Counted from the first letter of the stretch, positions 54,010 through 63,201 are shown. The stretch: DNA of 64,000 nt from Halapricum desulfuricans (GCF_017094465.1 NZ_CP064791.1:1798001-1862000), one strand, 5' to 3'. Numbers and translations are program-made. Notes: generated by a model not told the origin, from the letters alone.

Positions 54010-54651
54010 TCACAGATCCGCGAGGAGCCCCGAGACGAACTCGATCTCGTCGTCGTTGATGCCGTGGCCCATTCCCTCGTAGAGCCGTTTCGTCACGTCC
54101 CCGCCCAGTCGTTCGAAGACGGCCGCCGACTCGCGGACGCGCTCGGCGGGGATGTGCGGATCGCTGTCGCTACAGCCCAGGAAGACCGGCGTGCCGTCCA
54201 GATCTCCGTCGTACGCCTCGAGGTCGATCGACTCGCCGATGAGACCGCCGCTCAGCGCGACGACCCCGCCGTAGCGATCCGGATTCCTCGCGGCGAACTC
54301 GCTGGCGAGGCACGCGCCCTGCGAGAAGCCCAGCGAAACAGTGTTTGCAGTCGGAATCCCGGCCGATTCGGCCTCAGAGATGGCTCCACCAATAGCACGC
54401 AGTCCCGACGTCCGCCCCGGTTCGTTGGATTCGACAGGCGCGGTGAACGGGTTCGGATACCACGTGTTTCCGGCCGCCTGGGGCGCGAGATACGCGATAT
54501 TCTCGACCTCGAAGTGGTCGGTTAACTGGAGGACGCTCTGGGCAGTCGCACCCCGACCGTGGAGCAGAATCGCCGCGGCGTCGGCGTCGTCGAGGTTGCT
54601 TCCGGCTGTCGTGAGCGGCTGGTCCTGATGTGGCGAGTCGCTGTCGTGCAT
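54010..54651 (-). CDS. Phospholipase/carboxylesterase family hydrolase
   Basis: 213 residues, alpha/beta hydrolase. Oxyanion region AAILLHGRGATAQS; nucleophile in VSLGFSQGACLASEF; acid in FLGCSDSDPHIP; His in YEGMGHGINDDEIE. No signal peptide, so cytoplasmic. Related to small carboxylesterases (YpfH-like) with unclear substrates. Convergent with metX with a 46-bp gap. Confidence 0.88.
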   Translation of the reverse strand: MHDSDSPHQDQPLTTAGSNLDDADAAAILLHGRGATAQSVLQLTDHFEVENIAYLAPQAAGNTWYPNPFTAPVESNEPGRTSGLRAIGGAISEAESAGIPTANTVSLGFSQGACLASEFAARNPDRYGGVVALSGGLIGESIDLEAYDGDLDGTPVFLGCSDSDPHIPAERVRESAAVFERLGGDVTKRLYEGMGHGINDDEIEFVSGLLADL

Positions 54652-54761
54652 GCGAACGGTTGGTACCCGAAGTCCTTAACGTCCCCGCAGTCCCCGAAAA
54701 TCGGAGCTAATTGGACGATTGCGACTGCCCCATCGCAACGGGTCGAAACCTCGCGTGAACG

Positions 54762-55364
54762 CTACTCGGCTTCGATATACGGCAGGTCCGCGACGGTCTC
54801 CTCGACCTTGCTCATGTTCGAGTACATGAGACTCGTCGTGTCCCAGATGCCCTCGACGAGCGCCTGCTGCATCGCGCCGTCGATCTCGACGTCGACAGTG
54901 GTGTCGCCGTAGGTGACCGTCTCAGCCTCGACGTCGATGTGGATGTCCTCGTCGGGATTGGCCTCGATCCACTCCTGGATCTCGGTGACGGTCTCGTGGT
55001 CGGCCGTGGCTGCGGGGATGCCGAGCGACTTGCAGTTGTCCCGGAAGATCTCGGCGTAGGACTCACCGACGACCGCGTCGATGCCCCACCGCATCATCGC
55101 TTGCGGGGCGTGTTCCCGGGACGAGCCCATCCCGAAGTTCTTGTTGACGACTGCGACGTTCGCACCCGCAAAGCGGTTCAGCGGGTGATCGTTGAACTCG
55201 CCGTCGTCGCGCCGGGCGTCATAGAAGAGGTAATCGGCCATGTTGTCGAAGGTGACCTCCTTCATGAACCGCGCCGGCAGGATCTGGTCGGTGTCGATGT
55301 CGTCGCCGTAGATCGGCACACCGGTCCCCGATACGTCCGTGATATGCTGGGGTTTGTCGACCAT
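54762..55364 (-). CDS. leuD: 3-isopropylmalate dehydratase small subunit
   Basis: 200 residues. Swivel domain of the aconitase-type enzyme: PIYGDDIDTDQILPARFMKEVT, then NFGMGSSREHAPQAMMRWGIDAVVGESYAEIFRDNCKSLGIPAA. With LeuC isomerises 2-isopropylmalate to 3-isopropylmalate in leucine synthesis. The start shares one base with the leuC stop. Last gene of the operon; leuB, usually next in Halobacteria, is absent here. Confidence 0.95.
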   Translation of the reverse strand: MVDKPQHITDVSGTGVPIYGDDIDTDQILPARFMKEVTFDNMADYLFYDARRDDGEFNDHPLNRFAGANVAVVNKNFGMGSSREHAPQAMMRWGIDAVVGESYAEIFRDNCKSLGIPAATADHETVTEIQEWIEANPDEDIHIDVEAETVTYGDTTVDVEIDGAMQQALVEGIWDTTSLMYSNMSKVEETVADLPYIEAE

Positions 55365-56827
55365 CAGTCAGCCACCTCCGAGACATCCTCGGCAGTCAGT
55401 GCATCCGCCCGGTCGTCGTAGAAGCGCCGCACGTCCGTGATCTCGCCCTCGACCGCCGCCGCGGCGACCATCACCGGGCTCATCAGGACCGTCCGGCCGT
55501 CCTTGGACCCCTGTCGGCCGATGAAGTTGCGGTTCGAAGAGGACGCGGCCGCCTCGTCACCTTCCAGAGAGTCGTCGTTCATCGCCAGGCACATCGAACA
55601 GCCCGCCCGTCGCCACTGGAAGCCGGCCTCGATGAACGTCTCGTCGATACCCTCGGCCTCACACTGACGGCGAACGGTCTCCGATCCGGGGACGGCCAGC
55701 GCACGCACGCCATCGTCGATGGTGTGGCCCTCCAGGATTTCGGCGGCGCGCCGGAAGTCGCTGACGCGTCCGTTCGTACAGGTGCCCAAGAATGCGACGT
55801 CGATATCGTAGCCCAGCATCGACTGGCCGGGTTCGATGTCCATGTGATCCAGCGCCTGCTGGGCGGCTTCTTGATCGGTCTCGGTCTCGAAGTCCTCGGG
55901 TGCGGGGACTGGCTCGGAGATCTCGACGACCTGCCCGGGATTGATACCCCAGGTGACCATCGGATCCATGTCGTCGACGTCGATCGTGACGACGTCGTCG
56001 TACTCGGCGTCCGCGTCGCTCGCGATGGACTCCCAGTACTCCTTGAGCTGTTCGAACTCCTCGCCCTCGGGGACGTACTCCCGACCCTTCAGGTAGTCGT
56101 AGGTGGTCTCGTCGGGGTTGATATAGCCCGCGCGAGCGCCGCCCTCGATGGACATGTTACAGACCGCCAGCCGGCCTTCCATACCGAGTTCCTCGATCGC
56201 GGGGCCGCCGTACTCGTAGACGTGGCCGACGCCGCCGTCGACACCCAGCTCCTGGATGATTTTCAGGATGATGTCCTTCGCGTAGACGCCCTCGTTGAGG
56301 CTGCCTTCGACCTCGATCCGCCGGACCTTCTGTTTCTCGGCGGCGATCGAGCCGGTCGCCAGGATATCCCGAATCTGACTGGTACCGACGCCGACCCCGA
56401 TCGAGCCGAAGGCGCCGTGGGTCGCCGTGTGGCTGTCACCGCAAGCGACAGTCATGCCGGGCTGGGTCAACCCCAGTTCCGGCGCGACGACGTGAGTGAT
56501 GCCCTGCCTGCCGGACTCGAAGTCGAAGAACGTGATGCCGTTCTCGGCCGTGTTCGTGTCCAGCGCGTCCAACATCTTCTCGGCCTGGTCGTCCTCAAGT
56601 GGCCGCTTGCGCTTTGCCTCCTCGGTCGGCGCGATGTGGTCGGTCGTCGCGAAGGTCCGCCCGGGATAGGCGACGTCGATGTCGCGCTCCCGGAGCATCC
56701 CGAACGCCTGCGGGCTCGTGACCTCGTGGACGAGGTGCAGCCCGATGAACAGTTGATCCTGTCCGTTCGGCAGTTCGGTTACCTTGTGCTTGTCCCATAC
56801 CTTGTCGTACAGCGTTCCTGAACTCAT
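55364..56827 (-). CDS. leuC: 3-isopropylmalate dehydratase large subunit
   Basis: 487 residues; carries the labile [4Fe-4S] cluster. Cluster cysteines are in FLGTCTNGRVSDFRRAAE and in RRAGCSMCLAMNDDSLEGDE (C-x2-C). Substrate motifs: VACGDSHTATHGAFGSIGVGVG, and the SNRNFIGRQGSKDG region. Divergence from homoaconitase cannot be excluded by sequence alone, but the leuD partner and the ilv context fix the role. Confidence 0.95.
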   Translation of the reverse strand: MSSGTLYDKVWDKHKVTELPNGQDQLFIGLHLVHEVTSPQAFGMLRERDIDVAYPGRTFATTDHIAPTEEAKRKRPLEDDQAEKMLDALDTNTAENGITFFDFESGRQGITHVVAPELGLTQPGMTVACGDSHTATHGAFGSIGVGVGTSQIRDILATGSIAAEKQKVRRIEVEGSLNEGVYAKDIILKIIQELGVDGGVGHVYEYGGPAIEELGMEGRLAVCNMSIEGGARAGYINPDETTYDYLKGREYVPEGEEFEQLKEYWESIASDADAEYDDVVTIDVDDMDPMVTWGINPGQVVEISEPVPAPEDFETETDQEAAQQALDHMDIEPGQSMLGYDIDVAFLGTCTNGRVSDFRRAAEILEGHTIDDGVRALAVPGSETVRRQCEAEGIDETFIEAGFQWRRAGCSMCLAMNDDSLEGDEAAASSSNRNFIGRQGSKDGRTVLMSPVMVAAAAVEGEITDVRRFYDDRADALTAEDVSEVAD

Positions 56828-56869
56828 TCGAAATCGTTGTCTCCGTTGTTTCGTTTCACTTACAATCCG

Positions 56870-57883
<1,014 letters not shown>

Positions 57884-57904
57884 AGGTGAATTCTCGGGGA
57901 TCGC

Positions 57905-58519
57905 TCAGTTATCGCTTTCCATTGTCGTCGCGCCCATCGTCTTCGAGCCGCGTTCGAGGGCGGCCGCGCCGGTGCGGACGATCTCGAGCACGTCGAACTG
58001 CTCGAAGGCCTCGATCGCGGCATCGATCTTCTGTTTGCTGCCGGTGATCTCGACAGTCACTGCGTTCGTCGAAGCGTCGACGGCGTCGCCACCGTACATC
58101 TCCGCGACCGCCTGCACGTCGTCGGGCTTGTCGCCGGCGACCTTGATCAGCGCCAGCTCACGGCGCATGGCCGCCGACTCCAGCTCCTCGACCTCGATGA
58201 CGGGGATGAGTTTGCGGAGTTGTTTTTTCGCCTGCTGGACGCCCGGCTCAGGCTCCTCGATGACGATCGTCATCCGGGCGGTGCCGTCGTCTGTCGTCGC
58301 GCCCACAGTGAGACTCTCGATGTTGAACTGCCGACGGCTGAACAGGCTGGAGACCTCAGAGAGGACGCCGGGCTCGTGTTTGACCAGCGCCGACAGCACA
58401 GCCATCCGTGGCTCGTGTGTCGCTTCCGCTTCCGGATCGACACGAATCCCCTGGGAGTTGCGCCGACCCTCGGGCCGCATCCGCTGGTCCGGGGCCGGAC
58501 CGGGCATTTCTCCGGGCAT
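57905..58519 (-). CDS. ilvN: Acetolactate synthase regulatory subunit
   Basis: 204 residues. ACT domain LSALVKHEPGVLSEVSSLFSRRQFNIESLTVG at about residues 42-75, which senses valine and controls IlvB, and then the C-terminal regulatory domain (ELALIKVAGDKPDDVQAVAEMYGG). The N-terminal 35 residues (MPGEMPGPAPDQRMRPEGRR) are a low-complexity haloarchaeal addition; an inner start is possible. Starts 1 bp after the ilvB stop. Confidence 0.94.
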   Translation of the reverse strand: MPGEMPGPAPDQRMRPEGRRNSQGIRVDPEAEATHEPRMAVLSALVKHEPGVLSEVSSLFSRRQFNIESLTVGATTDDGTARMTIVIEEPEPGVQQAKKQLRKLIPVIEVEELESAAMRRELALIKVAGDKPDDVQAVAEMYGGDAVDASTNAVTVEITGSKQKIDAAIEAFEQFDVLEIVRTGAAALERGSKTMGATTMESDN

Positions 58520-58520
58520 C

Positions 58521-60284
58521 TCAGATCATCTCCAGGTGCTGCTCGTTCAGGGCGAACAGTCCGTTGTCGCCGCCGGAGGGAACCATCGGGAAGACGTTCT
58601 CGGCGGGGTCGATGATCGCGTCGATCACGGCCGGGCCGTCGTACTCGCGAGCGGCCTGGATAGTCTCCTCGACATCTTCGGGATCTTCCAGCCGGAACCC
58701 GCGGGCGCCAAAGGCCTCCGCGAGCTTGTCGAACTCCGGCACCCACGGGTACTCGCTGGCCATCCGGCGGCCCTCGTAGAAGCCGTCCTGCCACTGGCGG
58801 ACCATCCCGATCGCCTCGTTGTTGAGCACGACGTAGGTGATATCGAGGTTCTCCCGGACCGCGACCGACAGCTCCTGCATCGTCATCAGGAAGGATCCGT
58901 CCCCGTCGAAGGCGACGACCTCCGTATCGGGGGCGCCGATCTTCGCGCCGATCGCCGAGGGGACGCCATAGCCCATCGTCCCCAGGCCGTTGCTGGAGAC
59001 CCACGTGCGCGGGTACTCGTAGGTCCAGAACTGGGCCGCCCACATCTGGTGTTGGCCGACGCCCGTGGTGACGATGGCGTCGTCATCGGCCAGTTCGTCG
59101 AACGTCTCGACGACGTGCTGTGGCTTGAGCGGTTCGTCGTCGGGCATCTCGTAGTCCAGCGGATACTCCTCGGTCCAGGTCCGGCACTGTTCGCGCCACT
59201 GATCGGCCGTCGGCGCGGCCGTCAGTGCGTCGTCGATCTGTTCGAGGACGCGCTCGGCGTCGCCGATCAGCGGGTGATCGGCTTCGATGTTCTTGGAAAT
59301 TTCGGCCGGGTCAATGTCGATATGGATGACGTCGGCGTCGGGTGCGAACGTGTCGACGCCGCCGGTCAACCGGTCGTCGAATCGGGTGCCGACACCCAAC
59401 AGTGCGTCACAGTTCGTGACGGCCATGTTGGCTGCGCCGGTCCCGTGCATACCGGCCATCCCCAGCGAGAGGTCGTCGGTCTCCGGGAACGTGCCGAGCC
59501 CGGGCATCGTCGTGATGACGGGGATCTCGTACTCGCGGGCGAACGATCGCAGTTCGTCGCTGGCCTCGCTCTTGATGACGCCGCCGCCGGCGAGGATGAG
59601 CGGTCGATCGGCCGCCTTTAGGGTCCGGGCCGCGGCCTCGACGGCCGACTCGTCGGCTTCGACAGGCTCGTCGTGGGTGTCCGGGGCCTCCGGCGGTTTC
59701 GGCCACTGGTCGGTCTCGCCTTTCGTGATGTCCTTGGGGAGGTCGACCAGCGTCGGGCCCTGCCGGCCCTCACGGGCCAGCGCGAACGCCTCGCTGACGT
59801 CGTCGCCGACCGTATCCGAGTGGTTGGCGAAGTAGTTGGCCTTCGTGACGGGCATCGTGATACCCGTGGTGTCAGTCTCCTGGAAGGCGTCGTTGCCGAC
59901 GAAGTCGGTCGCGACCTGGCCGGTCAGCGCGATCATCGGGTCCGAATCCATCGCCGCGTCGGCCAGCCCGGTGATGAGGTTCGTCGCACCGGGACCGGAG
60001 GTCGCCATCGCCAGGCCGGGTTCGCCCGTGACGATCCCGTAGGCGTCGGCCGCGTGGGCCGCGCCCTGCTCGTGGGCCATCGTGATGTGATGGATCGAGG
60101 AGTCGTACAGAGCGTCGTAGACGGGCATGATCGCGCCGCCCTGGACGCCGAATGCGTGGTCGACGCCGGCCTGCTCGAGCGAGGCGATGATCGCCTCCGA
60201 GCCCGACTCGACCGTTTCGATGCCGCTCTCTCGTTCAGGAACTTCTTCTGGGTCCCGCTTGGGAATCGATGCGCGTTCACTCAT
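58521..60284 (-). CDS. ilvB: Acetolactate synthase large subunit
   Basis: 587 residues; thiamine-diphosphate enzyme joining pyruvate to pyruvate or 2-oxobutyrate. HEQGAAHAADAYGIVTGEPG holds the catalytic Glu; FDGDGSFLMTMQELSVAVRENLDITYVVLNNE is the ThDP-binding motif. First structural gene of ilvBNC-leuCD. The start is the ATG at 60284. It is preceded by a 183-nt leader with a leader-peptide ORF and hairpin, described separately. Confidence 0.96.
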   Translation of the reverse strand: MSERASIPKRDPEEVPERESGIETVESGSEAIIASLEQAGVDHAFGVQGGAIMPVYDALYDSSIHHITMAHEQGAAHAADAYGIVTGEPGLAMATSGPGATNLITGLADAAMDSDPMIALTGQVATDFVGNDAFQETDTTGITMPVTKANYFANHSDTVGDDVSEAFALAREGRQGPTLVDLPKDITKGETDQWPKPPEAPDTHDEPVEADESAVEAAARTLKAADRPLILAGGGVIKSEASDELRSFAREYEIPVITTMPGLGTFPETDDLSLGMAGMHGTGAANMAVTNCDALLGVGTRFDDRLTGGVDTFAPDADVIHIDIDPAEISKNIEADHPLIGDAERVLEQIDDALTAAPTADQWREQCRTWTEEYPLDYEMPDDEPLKPQHVVETFDELADDDAIVTTGVGQHQMWAAQFWTYEYPRTWVSSNGLGTMGYGVPSAIGAKIGAPDTEVVAFDGDGSFLMTMQELSVAVRENLDITYVVLNNEAIGMVRQWQDGFYEGRRMASEYPWVPEFDKLAEAFGARGFRLEDPEDVEETIQAAREYDGPAVIDAIIDPAENVFPMVPSGGDNGLFALNEQHLEMI

Positions 60285-60374
60285 GGTCGATCACTGTGTG
60301 TTGGGTGTCGTGTCTGCATTGCTGGTTGCTGGGTTGGTAGTCGGGAGCGATACCGGCCGAAACGAAAAGGGGGT
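60285..60374 (-). promoter_or_regulatory. Unpaired spacer of the ilvB leader
   Basis: After the hairpin and T-rich tract the last 80 nt before ilvB are poor in G on the RNA strand (CAACCCAGCAACCAGCAATG and similar) and look unstructured. That would leave the ilvB start open once transcription passes the attenuator. Confidence 0.4.
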
Positions 60375-60399
60375 GTAGCGGGGCCTAACGGGCCCCTAC
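60364..60399 (-). terminator. Attenuator-like hairpin with T-rich tract upstream of ilvB
   Basis: In the RNA sense the stem GGGGCC (60396-60391) pairs with GGCCCC (60385-60380) around a 5-nt loop, extended by GTA with TAC (60399-60397 and 60377-60375) past a 2-nt bulge. Downstream comes CCCCCTTTTCGTTT, with TTTT at 60368-60365. It has the form of an intrinsic terminator, although haloarchaeal termination needs mainly the T-tract. It overlaps the last codons of the leader peptide: Val24, Gly25 and Ala26 form the left arm, and the stop TAG lies at the loop and right arm. Confidence 0.55.
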
Positions 60400-60468
60400 A
60401 ATACCGCCGAGAAGGACGAGCGCGCCGCTGGTGGCGGGGCGATCCCGGATGCCAGCGGACTGTGTCAT
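60385..60468 (-). CDS. Predicted ilv leader peptide (27 aa)
   Basis: ATG at 60468, stop at 60387-60385. Begins MTQSAGIRDRPATS and ends GALVLLGGIVGAR, so six of residues 17-24 are Leu, Val or Ile, the three products of the following operon. The TATA-like CCTTTATTATTCG (60504-60492) is centred about 29 nt before the ATG, so the mRNA should begin at the peptide's own start. It ends inside an attenuator-like hairpin. In bacteria such peptides control ilv and leu operons by ribosome stalling; here that role is inferred, and I know of no described archaeal example. Confidence 0.6.
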   Translation of the reverse strand: MTQSAGIRDRPATSGALVLLGGIVGAR

Positions 60469-60490
60469 CAGTACGTGAATCTGTCCGTCC

Positions 60491-60504
60491 CGAATAATAA
60501 AGGT
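60491..60504 (-). promoter_or_regulatory. Promoter of the ilv leader and ilvBNC-leuCD
   Basis: TATA-like CCTTTATTATTCG on the minus strand, preceded by CGGAA as a possible BRE. Distance to the leader-peptide ATG is about 29 nt, the value expected for leaderless haloarchaeal transcripts. Confidence 0.6.
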
Positions 60505-60636
60505 TCCGTGAGAGTCGATGTCGGGGCCGTGGGCGACACCGGGTGTGTGCCGGCGGCTGGTCGCCCGACGGATGGCGTGTCGACCAGTACCGCAGCCGCT
60601 GGTCAACCGCGAATGTGAACGCCGTCGGCGACATGG

Positions 60637-61860
60637 TCAGGCACGGACCTCCTCAGTTCGTGCGCGGTCGACGCCGACCTCGTCGGCGAACCGTTCGAGG
60701 ACGTCCAGCGTGACCTGCCGTTTCTCCGCGCCGTAGTCCTTGACGCGGCGGGTTACCTGCCGGACCTCCTCGTCGGTCGGGTTGTACCCGGCCTCGGTCA
60801 GCCGCTCGCGGACGGAGTGGGTGCCAGTGTGTTTGCCCAACACCAGTTCGCGTTCGGCCCCCACCATCTCGGGCGTCATCACGCCCGGCTCGAAGGTGTC
60901 AGCGTTCTCGATGACGCCGGCGGCGTGGATGCCGCTCTCGTGGGCAAAGGCGTTGTCGCCGACGACCGGCTTGTTCCCGGGAGTGGCGATCGAACTCTTC
61001 TCCTCGATGAGCCGTGACAGTTCAGTGATCCGGGTCGTATCGATCCCGGTGTCGACATCGTAGAGGCTCTCCAGCGCCATCGCGACTTCCTCGTAAGCGG
61101 CGTTGCCAGCCCGTTCGCCGATGCCGTTGACCGACACCTGCGCCTGAGCCGCGCCGGCCTCGTAGCCCGACAGGGCGTTTGCCGTCGCCAGCCCGAAGTC
61201 GTCGTGGGTGTGGACGTCCACGCGGGCGTCGGTGTGCTCGACGACCGTCCCGACCAGATCCTCGAACCGGCCGGGGGTCGCGACGCCCGTGGTGTCCGGG
61301 ATGTTGATCCAGTCGGTGCCCGCCTCGGAGACGGCCTCGACGACCTCGATCAGGAACGACTCGTCGGTCCGGGTCGCGTCCATCGGCGAGAACATGCACT
61401 CGACGCCGGCCTCTTTGACGCGCTCGACGGACTCGACCGCGCGGTGCAACGCGTCCTCGCGGGTGGCGTGCATGCTGTCCTGCAGTTGGACGTCGCTGGT
61501 CGAGACGAACACGTGAACCAGTTCAACGCCCGAATCGAGCGCCGCTTCGACGTCGTCCTCGACGACACGGGCCAGTCCACAGACGGTCGTCGAGGTCGAG
61601 GCGGCGATGTCCCGGACCGCCTCGAACTCCGCGTCGGAGTTGACGGGGAACCCGGCCTCGATGACGTGGGTTCCCATCTCGTCGAGCAGCGCGGCTATCT
61701 CGCGTTTGTCTTCGTAACTAAACGACGTACCAGGCGACTGCTCCCCGTCACGGAGCGTCGTATCGAAAATTCGTGCCTCGTCGATTTCAGAGGTGCTATC
61801 GAGTGTGCCCTGGAAGAACTCGATCCGCCGGAGACTCCGACGTGCCCTCGGTATGTTGGG
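60637..61860 (-). CDS. leuA: 2-isopropylmalate synthase with unresolved N-terminus
   Basis: The frame is open from 61860 to the stop at 60637 (407 codons). It holds all family motifs: RIFDTTLRDGEQSPGTSF, VHTHDDFGLATANALSG with metal-binding His, VNGIGERAGNAAYEE, and the C-terminal subdomain HESGIHAAGV to KHTGTHSVRERL. It makes 2-isopropylmalate from 2-oxoisovalerate and acetyl-CoA; citramalate synthase is an alternative. No ATG, GTG or TTG occurs in this frame before 61677, and a start there would delete the first barrel strand and the catalytic RDGEQ motif. The upstream TATA box serves an ATG at 61870 in another frame. The gene has therefore lost its start by a frameshift, or uses an unusual start or recoding. 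Confidence 0.75.
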   Translation of the reverse strand, partial: PNIPRARRSLRRIEFFQGTLDSTSEIDEARIFDTTLRDGEQSPGTSFSYEDKREIAALLDEMGTHVIEAGFPVNSDAEFEAVRDIAASTSTTVCGLARVVEDDVEAALDSGVELVHVFVSTSDVQLQDSMHATREDALHRAVESVERVKEAGVECMFSPMDATRTDESFLIEVVEAVSEAGTDWINIPDTTGVATPGRFEDLVGTVVEHTDARVDVHTHDDFGLATANALSGYEAGAAQAQVSVNGIGERAGNAAYEEVAMALESLYDVDTGIDTTRITELSRLIEEKSSIATPGNKPVVGDNAFAHESGIHAAGVIENADTFEPGVMTPEMVGAERELVLGKHTGTHSVRERLTEAGYNPTDEEVRQVTRRVKDYGAEKRQVTLDVLERFADEVGVDRARTEEVRA

Positions 61861-61870
61861 TCATTTGCAT
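61796..61870 (-). CDS. Overlapping 24-codon ORF at the leuA 5' end
   Basis: ATG at 61870 (a second ATG two codons later at 61864), reads MQMTQHTEGTSESPADRVLP and stops at 61796. It occupies the leaderless position behind the leuA TATA box and overlaps the leuA frame by 65 nt; one +1 shift would join them. It is most simply the true N-terminus of leuA broken by an indel. As a leader peptide it would be poor, since it has only one Leu codon. Confidence 0.4.
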   Translation of the reverse strand: MQMTQHTEGTSESPADRVLPGHTR

Positions 61871-61890
61871 CCGAATCAAGGTCGCTCGTG

Positions 61891-61900
61891 ATATAAAAAG
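61891..61900 (-). promoter_or_regulatory. leuA promoter (TATA box)
   Basis: CTTTTTATAT on the minus strand, centred about 25 nt before the ATG at 61870. This fits a leaderless mRNA beginning at or next to that ATG. Confidence 0.6.
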
Positions 61901-62060
61901 GTTGTTCTCCATCGTCACAGCGCGTGGACGGTATTTCAATGTCCGGGCCACACAATGGATAGTTGTCCGTTCGGGCACCGAGCTACCCCGATAGTCTGGA
62001 CGGATGTCCGGTTCGACTCGACGAGAACGATTTTTGGTGGTGGCCGCCAAGGGACAACGT

Positions 62061-62354
62061 ATGGCCGAGTTCGATCTCGATTTGCAGGCCGTCGAGGACA
62101 AACTCGATGGAACCGACGACGGGGACGGGCGGATCGTGCTCGATATCCTCGACGGAAGTACAGCCGACGAGGAGTGGGTCGAGTTGATCGAAGACGGGGA
62201 CGTCCTCGTGCTCAGCGTCGAGGGCGACGTCAACGAGCGCGCGGCCGGTTTCGCCCGGGAGATACGGGATATGGGTGGAGAACTCGTCCACTTCCGAGGC
62301 TTTCTCGTCATCGCACCGCCGAACGTGGCAGTCGACACCGACCGACTCAACTGA
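62061..62354 (+). CDS. Small acidic haloarchaeal protein (possibly DUF5779)
   Basis: 97 residues: MAEFDLDLQAVEDKLDG, then RIVLDILDGSTADEEWVELIEDGDVLVLSVEGDVNERAAGFAREIRDMGGELVHFRGFLVIAPPN. Alternating strands and helices in a small alpha/beta fold. I recall this as a Halobacteria-specific family (DUF5779). The frame runs in from 62004, but the family start is MAEFDLDLQ. Overlaps the next gene's stop by 8 bp, tail to tail. Confidence 0.72.
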   Translation: MAEFDLDLQAVEDKLDGTDDGDGRIVLDILDGSTADEEWVELIEDGDVLVLSVEGDVNERAAGFAREIRDMGGELVHFRGFLVIAPPNVAVDTDRLN

Positions 62355-63054
62355 CCACGACCAGTGCCGAAAGTGCCGACGAGACCGCCCCGACGACGGT
62401 CTCCCAGACCGAGAAGTCAGTCGTGATCGCGAGTAGCGTATCGGCAGCGAAAAACGCGAAGATCGCCGCGCCGGCGAAGTGCGCCTTTCGGGCGTCGAAC
62501 TGACTGGAGAACGTGTGGAAGAAGTACGCGTTCGCGAGACTCACGGGGATGATCGCGAGCATCTCGCCGACCCAGATCCCGGGATGAGCGCCGTACTGAG
62601 CCGCCAGCGTGATCGTGATCAGTTGGGTCTTGTCGCCGAACTCGCCAGCCGCCATCATCGCAAAGATCGGCAGCCAGCCGCCGAGGGCGTTGGGCACCTC
62701 GTAGCCGAACAACGAGACATCTAAGTCACCCTCGCTACCGAACGCACCGCCGTCGGTCGCAGTCGGTTGCGCCTGCTTTGCCGGGGCCGACCGCAACAGT
62801 AAGACCGCGAACACCGCGAACAGCGTTGCAGTGAACAGATCCAGGTAGAGCGTCGGCAGTGCTCCTTTCAGCGCGTTGCCGAAAAGGATCTCCAGCGCCG
62901 TCCAGCCGGCGAAGGCTGCCCCGGCGGCCGACACGACGACGAGCGGGTGATATCGTGTCGAGAGGCCCGCGATGATGAACTGGACTTTCTCGCCCGGAAG
63001 CACCGCGAGCTGTGCCGTCGCTGCGACGATCACGACCGTCAAGAACTCAGACAC
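62347..63054 (-). CDS. GDT1/TMEM165 (UPF0016) family cation transporter
   Basis: 235 residues with six hydrophobic segments in two homologous halves. The family signature E-x-G-D-[KR]-[ST] is present in the second half (MAAGEFGDKTQLITITLAAQYG). In the first half the matching site reads VLPGEKVQFIIAGLSTRY and has lost the pattern. Family members carry Mn2+ or Ca2+ out of the cytoplasm in exchange for protons. The linker between the halves (SAPAKQAQPTATDGGAFGS) is hydrophilic. The gene is monocistronic. Confidence 0.85.
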   Translation of the reverse strand: MSEFLTVVIVAATAQLAVLPGEKVQFIIAGLSTRYHPLVVVSAAGAAFAGWTALEILFGNALKGALPTLYLDLFTATLFAVFAVLLLRSAPAKQAQPTATDGGAFGSEGDLDVSLFGYEVPNALGGWLPIFAMMAAGEFGDKTQLITITLAAQYGAHPGIWVGEMLAIIPVSLANAYFFHTFSSQFDARKAHFAGAAIFAFFAADTLLAITTDFSVWETVVGAVSSALSALVVVS

Positions 63055-63201
63055 GGCGACTCCCTCCGGACCGACTCCGTCTCATTGCGAGAATTTAGAC
63101 GCGTCTAATACGTAAACGTTCCGGAGCTAAATCCGCGACGGGTTCGTGAGCGGCACAGCTGATGAGGAGGTGTGAAATCGCAAGAAACCGTACGGCTGAG
63201 A

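Noticed and set aside
61796-61870. 24-codon ORF before leuA as a leucine leader peptide
   Set aside because: It has a single Leu codon and no hairpin or T-tract behind it, and joining it to leuA gives a normal protein N-terminus, so a frameshift explains it better.
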